A stretch of 11,567 nucleotides of DNA from Baffinella frigidus (Eukaryota; Cryptophyceae; Cryptomonadales; Baffinellaceae). The position numbers and the translations under genes are program-made. The notes below the pieces were generated by a model, which saw only the letters and a program-made list of their open reading frames with translations, made no database searches and was not told the origin of the DNA. Shown here piece after piece: positions 6,603 through 11,567 of this stretch (positions are counted from its first letter, which is position 1; each line of letters begins with the position of its first letter). Location of the stretch: NCBI GenBank assembly GCA_026770585.1, contig MU646598.1, forward strand, positions 172,260-183,826, written 5' to 3'.

Positions 6603-7967
6603 ATGATCATCACCTCGTTGGTCGCAGTTCTCTCACTTTTCCCAGCAACTCCAAACTCCTCCCCCATGCCCAGCCAAGGGGTACCAGCGCTCTTGCTCGC
6701 TCGCAGTGGCTGTGTGTTCGCGTACCCGGACATCGCCACGGCGCGCGAGCAGCACCGCCACGGGGAACCAGTTTTCGTCTCCAGGTCGGGAGCCAAGCGC
6801 ACCGCGTTCGACTGCGAGCTTGTCCTTCTTCGCGAGGACGCGCCAAAACTTCTTGGGCTCGCCCAAGCCGCGCCGACGGCGGTGTTGGATGACTCCCTCC
6901 TGCGGACAAACGTGCAGAAGGCTGTTCGAAGGAAGGACGGAGAGGCTGCGCGCAGGTCAGTCCTGCAGTACTTACTGCAGCCGCGCGGCACGGGGGTGAC
7001 GGAGGCGCGGCGCAAGCTCCTCGCGCGGCTGCCGATCATCGCGGCGGAGGACGCAGGCGCCGTCCCGCTCCTCGCCAGCGCGGTGTGGTTCTACCTCGCA
7101 GCCACGTCGACGGACGTGGGCGGGACGGAGTTCGCCGCGACTGTGGCGGCGTGCGCGGCCCAACTCGCGGAGCAGGACCGTCCTACATGGGTGGCAGGGG
7201 GCAGGACGCACACCGTGCAGAAAGCCGCGTGGGATGATCCGAGTTGGACGCGCCCGCCGGCGCTCGCGGCTCTGGATCTGGGGGCTCTCAAGGGCTCTGC
7301 GGGGAGAAGCGTGCCGCCCGCGGAAATGGGCCTGCTGATCGCGGTGGGCGTGGCGGCTGATAACGCGCACGACCCCCAAGAGAAGCTCTGGCTCCAGTCC
7401 CTCGAGAAGTACGTCTACGAGCAGGTCACGACAAGCTCGCACTCGCAGTGCCCCTTCGGGTGCGCGCCGCACGCAGAGTGTCCCAAGGTGGGCGCGCAAC
7501 AGCAGCAGGCGCAGGATCCCGCGCCGCTGGGCGAGGACGGCGCGCTGCTCCCCTCGACGGGTCGCTTCTTCTTCAGCGCTGACTTTCACGGCGCGGCGCG
7601 GTGGGGGAAGGTGGTGACAGCGCTGCGCGGGAATCGGGAGCTGGGCGGTGTCTCGGAGAAGGCGTTCAAGGACATGGCCAAAGAGGAGAGCTACCTCAAC
7701 GTGCGCGATCACCCGACCATGCATCTGCTGAACCTGCCGCAGCCAGTCAAGGCGCCGCGAGGCGGGGGGTGGGAGGAGATAGCGAAGAAGACGTGGACAG
7801 AGGTGGCCACGGTGATGTGGAGCGCGCAGGCGGGTGGCCAGGGCAAGGGGGCGGGGAGTGGGAAGGGTGTGGGGGGTGGGAAGCGGGCGTCGAGTGGGGG
7901 GGGGGGCGATGCGGGACCGCCCAAAAAGCAGCTCACCCTCTTCCAACAGGGGTGGGGCAAAAAGTAA
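6603..7967 (+). CDS. Uncharacterised 454-residue protein, RarA/clamp-loader-like segment
   Basis: Uninterrupted GC-rich frame with strong G/C third positions, and A at -3 of the start (GCAAAATGA); Met22 (6666) is an alternative start. I do not recognise the family. Residues about 98-165 (QKAVRRKDGEAA..., then RRKLLARLPIIAAEDAG) recall the helical C-terminal region of RarA/MgsA-type clamp-loader-related ATPases, where QK.VR..D..AA and RR...IA.EDIG motifs occur. No Walker A or B motif is present. Residues 283-293 hold three cysteines (C283, C287, C293). Residues 410-435 are Gly/Lys-rich and disordered-looking. The C-terminus KKQLTLFQQGW resembles a degenerate PCNA-binding (PIP-like) peptide. 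A replication- or repair-associated role is inference. The N-terminal hydrophobic stretch (4-14) could be a weak signal or simply part of a fold. Confidence 0.7.
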   Translation: MIITSLVAVLSLFPATPNSSPMPSQGVPALLLARSGCVFAYPDIATAREQHRHGEPVFVSRSGAKRTAFDCELVLLREDAPKLLGLAQAAPTAVLDDSLLRTNVQKAVRRKDGEAARRSVLQYLLQPRGTGVTEARRKLLARLPIIAAEDAGAVPLLASAVWFYLAATSTDVGGTEFAATVAACAAQLAEQDRPTWVAGGRTHTVQKAAWDDPSWTRPPALAALDLGALKGSAGRSVPPAEMGLLIAVGVAADNAHDPQEKLWLQSLEKYVYEQVTTSSHSQCPFGCAPHAECPKVGAQQQQAQDPAPLGEDGALLPSTGRFFFSADFHGAARWGKVVTALRGNRELGGVSEKAFKDMAKEESYLNVRDHPTMHLLNLPQPVKAPRGGGWEEIAKKTWTEVATVMWSAQAGGQGKGAGSGKGVGGGKRASSGGGGDAGPPKKQLTLFQQGWGKK

Positions 7968-7978
7968 ACACGACCCTA

Positions 7979-8092
7979 CAGGGGTACCTCGCTCATAAGA
8001 AACAGCCACCCTCTACGGTAGGACCATGCCTAGGGCCCTATGGTGGTCCTAGGGGGCTTAAGTTCTGGTTTCTTATAGCCCAGGCATGCCTG
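7979..8092 (+). mobile_element. Family A foldback element, copy 2, just after a stop codon
   Basis: The left end CAGGGGTACCTCGCTCATAA lies after TA (7977-7978). The diverged right end CAGGCATGCCTG is followed by TA (8093-8094). It starts 11 bases after the stop codon of the 454-codon gene, so it is probably transcribed as part of its 3' untranslated region, where it could fold into a long hairpin. Confidence 0.8.
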
Positions 8093-8153
8093 TAGGAGGA
8101 GGCCAGTCCGTGTTCCAGTTTGTATGTTCATCATTAAAGCTCCACTGCATGTA

Positions 8154-8323
8154 CAGTGGTACCTTGTGTACAAGAAAACACATTTTAAGAAAACGGACCG
8201 GTTTCGACCCCTGCGTTTTCTTAATTTCAGTACCAGAGGGTTGACTGAACGCGAGATTTTAATATAAGAAAAGACCGACCAACCGACCTTCGAGCAAGGG
8301 TGTTGATAGCCGAGGTACCCCTG
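8154..8323 (+). mobile_element. Diverged long family A-like element
   Basis: The left end CAGTGGTACCTTGTGTACAA (after TA 8152-8153) is a diverged version of the family A end. The right end GCCGAGGTACCCCTG is followed by TA (8324-8325). The interior differs from other copies and carries a hairpin with 11-base arms TTAAGAAAACG / CGTTTTCTTAA (8185-8195 and 8214-8224). Confidence 0.5.
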
Positions 8324-8325
8324 TA

Positions 8326-8350
8326 AAGGGGTACCTCGCTCATGAGGAAG
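8326..8350 (+). mobile_element. Isolated family A left end
   Basis: AAGGGGTACCTCGCTCATGA directly follows the TA that closes the previous element, but no matching right end follows before the inverted-repeat element at 8384. It is a truncated second copy, or half of a head-to-head junction. Confidence 0.55.
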
Positions 8351-8383
8351 TAAGTCGAACGCGGGTGATGTGATGCTGGAAGC

Positions 8384-8543
8384 TTATCTCAGATAAACAC
8401 TTTTAAAAGTCGTTTTCCTAAGTCAACTCCCCCACAAATCTGTCAACTTATGAGTACGGGCTCGCAGAGTAAAGCATAAGTTGACAGATTTGTGGGGGAG
8501 TTGACTTAGGAAAACGACTTTTAAAAGTGTTTATCTGAGATAA
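8384..8543. mobile_element. 160-bp element with perfect 69-bp inverted arms
   Basis: 8384-8452 and 8475-8543 are exact reverse complements, separated by 22 bases (8453-8474). Each tip is TTATCT(C/G)AGATAA, itself a palindrome around one central base. The 4-base direct repeat AAGC flanks it (8380-8383 and 8544-8547), supporting transposition. No coding capacity. The perfect arms imply a very recent insertion or strong correction between arms. Confidence 0.85.
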
Positions 8544-8585
8544 AAGCATGAGTCGGCCGTGCACGAGGTCTTGCGCATCACCTGA

Positions 8586-8633
8586 GGTAGAGGGTAGGGG
8601 TAGGGGTTAGGGCTTAGGGGTTGGAGTTTACGG
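8586..8633 (+). repeat. Short TTAGGG-like tract
   Basis: GGGTAGGGGTAGGGGTTAGGGCTTAGGGGTTGG is a short G-rich telomere-like tract. It is directly followed by family B copy 3, matching the telomere-like setting of copies 1 and 2. Confidence 0.6.
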
Positions 8634-8635
8634 TA

Positions 8636-8735
8636 TCCCTTAAGTGACCAACGGGCGAATAACCGCCCGTGGAAGCCCTAGGCAGGTCCTAGGGCCCTAC
8701 TGTAGGGCGTATGAGCCTACTGGTCACTTAAGGGA
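8636..8735 (+). mobile_element. Family B element, copy 3
   Basis: Ends TCCCTTAAGTGACCA and TGGTCACTTAAGGGA lie within TA (8634-8635 and 8736-8737). The usual GTCAAATTTGAC palindrome is replaced by a different dyad, ACGGGCG...CGCCCGT (8651-8669). The core CTAGGGCCCTAC (8689-8700) and GTAGGGCGTATGAGCC are kept. Confidence 0.85.
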
Positions 8736-8807
8736 TAGGATCCGCTGCATGAAGCGAGCAGATTTCAAAGGCAAGTTTTGAAACGCGCTGCTCGCAAGGA
8801 CCCCCCT

Positions 8808-8861
8808 CCTTTAGGTCCTTCTGGTTCTTCCAGCTCCCAACATAGGCGGACACTGGAACTT
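8808..8861 (-). mobile_element. Family E terminal fragment
   Basis: CCTTTAGGTCCTTCTGGTTC through CTCCCAACATAGGCGGACAC matches the outer arm of family E (compare 2411-2460) with a few changes. No partner arm follows, so this is a truncated end. Confidence 0.65.
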
Positions 8862-9129
8862 ATCTGACTACTCCCTACATGTACGCAAGGACGCCGCTGC
8901 ACGGACGCGCACCGAGAAGCGGGCGAGCAGCGAGCCGCCCCGAAGGTAGCAAGCACAGCGGGAGAGGGTGTGTGAGAGTGAGGCGTCCCGGGAGGGGGAG
9001 AGCGCGTGGGCCCCAGTGTGTGTCCACACCAGGAGACGACCGCTCCGTGTCACGGGTTCCCGGTGTCTTGTGTGCCGCGAGGCGCCTGTCGAGGGTTTTG
9101 GGTCCCCGGGCGGGACGCACCCTGGAAGT
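8862..9129. other. GC-rich unassigned sequence
   Basis: No gene was recognised. Overlapping open frames on both strands (e.g. 8879-9271 plus, 8875-9150 minus) reflect GC richness and lack any motif; the plus frame also runs through a family B remnant. It contains ACGGGTTCCCGGTG and similar small dyads. Confidence 0.4.
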
Positions 9130-9218
9130 CTTGAGTGGCCAGGTGGTCAAATTTGACCGCCACGAGGTCGTAGGCAGGTCCTATGGCCATACGGTAGGGC
9201 GTATGAGCCTACTGGCCA
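9130..9218 (+). mobile_element. Family B remnant
   Basis: CTTGAGTGGCCAGG, TCAAATTTGACCGCCA and ACGGTAGGGCGTATGAGCCT, then ACTGGCCA, reproduce the family B body. Both outer TATCCC/GGGATA tips are lost, so this is an old truncated copy. Confidence 0.7.
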
Positions 9219-9259
9219 GCGGACAAGAGCCTTCCGCCTCGGCCCTGGATGCGCGCCCT

Positions 9260-9345
9260 GTGGTTATCTAGGCTCCAAGGGCATCTAAGGACGCATGGTT
9301 ATGTGGACGTCGGCGTAGATTCACTTAGGCCTCCAAAGTACATTC
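9260..9345 (-). mobile_element. Family C foldback element, copy 2, truncated
   Basis: 9260-9296 (TGTGGTTATCTAGGCTCCAA onward) matches the arm of the element at 9827-9931. The adjoining 9297-9327 is the reverse complement of that element's loop (GTGAATCTAC...CGTCC.CA). The copy is therefore in the opposite orientation and its other arm is degraded (CTTAGGCCTCCAAAG). Confidence 0.6.
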
Positions 9346-9420
9346 AGCCCCCCTCTCGCCGGACCTGCCCGAGGGTCCCGCATACCCTGGGCGCCCCGGA
9401 GAGGAGGACAATCTCCCGTA

Positions 9421-9521
9421 TCCCTTAAGTGGCCAGGTGGTCAAATTTGACCACCAAGAGGTCCTAGGCAGGTCCTAGGACCTTACGGTAGGGCGTATGA
9501 GCTTACTGGTCACTTAAGGGA
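9421..9521 (+). mobile_element. Family B element, copy 4 (reference-like)
   Basis: Ends TCCCTTAAGTGGCCAGG and CACTTAAGGGA lie within TA (9419-9420 and 9522-9523). The interior GTCAAATTTGACCACCAAGA, then GGTCCTAGGCAGGTCCTAGG, is continuous; it supplies the unoccupied version of the site occupied by the LTR-like insertion in copy 1. Confidence 0.85.
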
Positions 9522-9523
9522 TA

Positions 9524-9639
9524 GGGGTACCTCGCTCATAAGAAACCGCCCCCCCCCTAGGACCCTACAGTAGGCTTATGCCTAGGGCCATACAGTGCTC
9601 CTATGGGGGGGACGGTTTCTTATGAGCGAGGTACCCCTG
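9524..9639 (+). mobile_element. Family A foldback element, copy 4
   Basis: GGGGTACCTCGCTCATAAGA starts directly after the TA closing family B copy 4. The right end is GAGCGAGGTACCCCTG followed by TA (9640-9641). The arms are near-complementary to the centre. The first two bases of the usual CAGGGG end are absent or replaced by the shared TA. Confidence 0.8.
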
Positions 9640-9826
9640 TAGGTGAGCGACCAACAAACCAGGACGTGATGACAGGACGTGATGACAAAGCCGTCGTGCG
9701 GACGTGGAGCGGACGTGATGCGGGTGAGGCTGTTTACTTCCGACGGCACGTGCAGCCCTCAGGAGCAGCTTACCCCGGGTACAGTCGAGCTATTGACCCG
9801 AGACAGGTTACCCCGCGCACAGTCGA

Positions 9827-9931
9827 TGTGGGTATCTAGGCTGTAAGGGCACTTAAGGACGCACGGTGAATCTACTTCGTCGTCCTCACAACCTTGCGTC
9901 CTTAAGTGCCCTTGGAGCCTAGATACCCACA
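9827..9931 (+). mobile_element. Family C foldback element, copy 1
   Basis: Near-perfect arms of about 37 bases: TGTGGGTATCTAGGCT at 9827 and AGCCTAGATACCCACA ending at 9931. They enclose a loop of about 30 bases. GTCGA flanks both sides (9822-9826 and 9932-9936). That is either a 5-bp target duplication or an effect of landing in tandem repeats that all contain GTCGA. Confidence 0.75.
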
Positions 9932-9990
9932 GTCGAGGCGTTACCCCAGGTACAGTCGAGCTATTGACCCGAGGCAGGTTACCCCTCGTA

Positions 9991-10107
9991 CAGGGGTACC
10001 TCTCTCATAAGAAACCGCCCCCCCCTAGGGCCCTACAGTAGGGCTATGCCTAGGGCCCTATGGGGGTCCTATGGGGGGGGCAGTTTCTTATGAGCGAGGT
10101 ACCCCTG
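9991..10107 (+). mobile_element. Family A foldback element, copy 5, with known empty site
   Basis: CAGGGGTACC at the left and GGTACCCCTG at the right, each flanked by TA (9989-9990 and 10108-10109). The adjoining tandem units read CCCCGCGTACAGTCGAG without the element, so the insertion duplicated TA exactly. The 117-bp body is almost fully palindromic and includes the core CTAGGGCCCTAC (10025-10036). Confidence 0.9.
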
Positions 10108-10309
10108 TACAGTCGAGCTATCGGCCCGCGGAACAGCTTACCCCGAGTACAGTCGAGCTATTGACCCGAGGCAACTTACCCCGAGTACAGTCGAGCTATT
10201 GGCCCGAGGCAACTCACCCCGCGTACAGTCGAGCTATTGGCGTTCGGCGCGCAGGGCCGTGTCCTGCTTTCGCCGCGCGAAGTAGAGCATGCTGTGGTAC
10301 CGCATCGCA

Positions 10310-10460
10310 TACCTACACACACCCCAGCGTTAATTTATCAAGTCCTGAATTTTTTTTCTCGTAAAAAAATGAGGGCTGATAAACCGTACCGCATCGCATA
10401 CCTACACACCCCAGTGTTGGCAGTATTCGCATACCTACACAACGCAGCATCGCGTACCTG
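10310..10460 (+). repeat. Repeat G, copy 1
   Basis: About 150 bases: CCTACACACACCCCAGCGTT, TTTATCAAGT, TTTTCTCGTAAAAA, GGCTGATA, then GCATACCTACACACCCCAGT, GTTGGCAGTATTC and CCTACACAACGCAGCATCGC. It is repeated with small changes at 10736-10898. It contains smaller internal repeats of GCATACCTACACA. No gene is seen. Confidence 0.75.
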
Positions 10461-10462
10461 TA

Positions 10463-10733
10463 TCCCTTATCTGCCTGGGTCATCCTGAGATGACAAAAGG
10501 CTCAAATGTCAACTTTGGCATTTTCTAATTAGGCCGCCTCTTAATGGAAAATTATGAAAAAAACACCAGCTTGTCAGGCTCGCTAAGCTGAACAAATTGA
10601 GTAATTGGTGCTCAACGAATTGAGAAATTCCTGATTTATGAGACCCGGAAAACCGTCCTCCGCTAAATTGGAATCCCTAGACCTGATTCCTGCTAAAAAA
10701 AATGATCACGTACCTTTTTCGGCAGATAAGGGA
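10463..10733. mobile_element. Family H TA-flanked element inside repeat G
   Basis: Inverted ends TCCCTTATCTGCC and GGCAGATAAGGGA, flanked by TA (10461-10462 and 10734-10735). It interrupts the G repeat so that CCTG-TA precedes it and TA-CACAACCCAGCG follows. Its 271-bp interior is AT-richer than the surroundings and has no plausible gene. The terminal TATCCCTTA is shared with family B, suggesting the same transposase. Confidence 0.75.
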
Positions 10734-10735
10734 TA

Positions 10736-10898
10736 CACAACCCAGCGTTACTTTATCAAGTTCTGTAATTATTTTCTCGTAAAAACAACAAGGCTGATAC
10801 ACCAAAGTAGAGATTCGAATGGTACCAGATCGCATACCTACACACCCCAGTGTTGGCAGTATTCACATACCTACACAACGCAGCATCGCATACCTGGT
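10736..10898 (+). repeat. Repeat G, copy 2
   Basis: Matches 10310-10460 in order (CCCAGCGTTA, TTTATCAAGT, TTTTCTCGTAAAAA, GGCTGATA, GCATACCTACACACCCCAGT, GTTGGCAGTATTC). It has an added stretch near 10800-10830. It runs directly into telomere-like sequence. Confidence 0.75.
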
Positions 10899-11062
10899 TG
10901 ATGGTTCATGGTTTGTGGTTTATGGTTTAGGGTTTGGGGTTTGGGGTTTAGGGTTTAGGGTTTAGGGTTTAGTGGTTAGGGTTGAGGGTTGAGGGTTTAG
11001 GGTTTAGGGTTTAGGGTTTAGGGCTTAGGGCTTAGGGCTTAGGGTTGAGGGTTGAGGGTTAC
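10899..11062 (+). repeat. TTTAGGG telomere-like tract, reverse orientation
   Basis: It begins with degenerate GGTTCATGG/GGTTTATGG, then near-perfect TTTAGGG units at 10947-10970 and 10995-11022, then GCTTAGG and GTTGAGG variants. The G-rich strand reads rightward, opposite to the tract at 1-1000. Since sequence continues past it, it is internal rather than a chromosome end. Confidence 0.85.
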
Positions 11063-11179
11063 CTACACACATCGCAGTATCAATTCCCCATGTGTATAAA
11101 CTTTATCAGCAACGAACATACGGTCAACACATTAATTTGTGTGTACCGCTGCGCCGTCACGCGCAGCCGCATACCTACA
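11063..11179 (+). repeat. Diverged repeat G-like sequence
   Basis: CCTACACACATCGCAGTATCAA resembles the start of repeat G. It ends with GTACCGCTGCGCCGTCACGC plus GCAGCCGC (11143-11170), a motif that recurs at 11528-11555. Confidence 0.5.
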
Positions 11180-11309
11180 GAGGATACCGGTTCTGCCGCG
11201 ATCCTCTGTACAGGGGGGCTTGATGTGATCCGAAAGCAAGCATGGCTTTTCTGCAGAACAAGTTCCGGTGTCCGCCTATGTTGGGAGTTCGAAGAACCTA
11301 AAGGACCTA
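11180..11309 (+). mobile_element. Family E right-half copy, interrupted
   Basis: GAGGATACC, CTGCCGCGATCCTCTGTACA through ACCTAAAGGACC matches 2530-2665 of family E copy 1 with few differences. At the point where copy 1 continues GGACCTAAAGG, a family A element begins at the TA. The outer left arm of this copy is absent. Confidence 0.75.
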
Positions 11310-11426
11310 CAGGGGTACCTCGCTCATAAGAAAACGCCACCCCCCGAGGACCACCACAGGGCCCTAGGCATAGGCCTACTGTAGGCTCCTAGGGGCAGAG
11401 GCTTTCTTATGAGCGAGGCAACCATG
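11310..11426 (-). mobile_element. Family A foldback element, copy 6
   Basis: CAGGGGTACCTCGCTCATAA follows TA (11308-11309). The right end GAGCGAGGCAACCATG, a mutated CCCCTG end, precedes TA (11427-11428). It sits in the ACCTAAAGG end of a family E copy. The asymmetrical core is in the reverse sense relative to copies 4 and 5. Confidence 0.8.
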
Positions 11427-11428
11427 TA

Positions 11429-11567
11429 CACACCACAGCATCGCACACCTACACACCACAGGATCAATGCATCAAGGTCTGTAAACTTTGTTAGTGAACA
11501 AAATAAACTTGCTTAACAAACTTGGGAGTACCGCTGTGCCGTCACGCGCAACCGCGCCGACCCCCCC
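11429..11567 (+). repeat. Repeat G-like sequence at window end
   Basis: CACCACAGCATCGCACACCT then ATCAATGCATCAAGGTCTGTAA resembles the repeat G order in degraded form. It ends with the second copy of the GTACCGCTG(T)GCCGTCACGCGCA motif (from 11528). The window ends in a C run. No gene is seen. Confidence 0.5.

Larger units (their letters stand above)
9761..10240 (+). repeat. 38-bp tandem repeat array split by two elements
   Basis: The unit TACAGTCGAGCTATTGACCC plus GAGGCAACTTACCCCGAG (38 bases) occurs at 9780-9817, 9951-9988, 10108-10147 (40 bases), 10148-10185 and 10186-10223. There are partial units at 9761-9779, 9818-9826, 9932-9950 and 10224-10240. Elements at 9827-9931 and 9991-10107 interrupt it. 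Downstream it ends where unrelated sequence (GCGTTCGGCG) begins. Confidence 0.85.

Noticed and set aside
6972-8009. 345-codon minus-strand open frame opposite the 454-codon gene
   Set aside because: It is a mirror frame caused by GC-rich codons: Arg/Pro-rich, no motif, and it runs into the family A element.
8875-9271. Overlapping 91- and 130-codon frames in the GC-rich block
   Set aside because: Both strands are open because of base composition, and the plus frame ends inside a family B remnant and family C copy.
9761-10240. CRISPR-like array
   Set aside because: The 38-base units are contiguous with no unique spacers, and the genome is eukaryotic; the interruptions are transposons.
10463-10733. 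AT-rich block considered as a structural RNA gene or origin
   Set aside because: Terminal inverted repeats and TA duplication explain it as a transposon; no recognisable RNA fold was seen.

Overview
The window looks like a repeat-rich, probably subtelomeric stretch of a nuclear genome from a microalga with a secondary red-type plastid. The evidence is a spliced gene (GT-AG introns) whose product starts with a signal peptide ending in an AEA|F motif, as in stramenopile and cryptophyte plastid preproteins. There are also long degenerate CCCTAAA/TTTAGGG tracts, and GC-rich coding sequence set among many short inverted-repeat transposons. The exact lineage cannot be fixed from sequence alone.

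Layout. 1-2160 is degenerate telomere-like repeat, broken at 1001-1681 by a TA-flanked element (family B1) that carries a 571-bp solo-LTR-like insertion with a 5-bp target duplication. 2161-3116 holds unassigned sequence and copies of a dispersed long-TIR repeat (family E), one split by another inverted-repeat element (F). 3136-3594 is a near-identical inverted copy of the 5' end of the gene to its right, including an orphan first exon. 4065-6290 (minus strand) is a five-exon gene for a 194-residue plastid- or secretory-targeted fasciclin (FAS1) domain protein. Its introns contain telomere-like sequence, CT repeats, a family B element and broken copies of exon 3. 6291-6602 is a divergent intergenic region. 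6603-7967 is an intact GC-rich single-exon gene (454 codons) of unassigned function, with a weak RarA/clamp-loader-like segment and a PCNA-binding-like C-terminus. 7968-11567 is almost entirely small transposons and tandem repeats.

The repeats are the richest signal. Family A (about 117-bp foldbacks, TACAGGGGTACCTCG... ends), family B (about 100 bp, TATCCCTTAAGTGG... ends) and family H all sit on TA dinucleotides. For several insertions the window also contains the unoccupied target in a neighbouring repeat unit, so boundaries and relative ages can be read directly. Families A and B share a core sequence. A separate 160-bp element has perfect 69-bp arms and a 4-bp target duplication. No transposase is encoded in the window, so all of these are non-autonomous.

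No operon-like gene cooperation is visible. The two genes are divergently transcribed and functionally unrelated as far as can be seen. No tRNA, rRNA, snRNA or CRISPR array was recognised.
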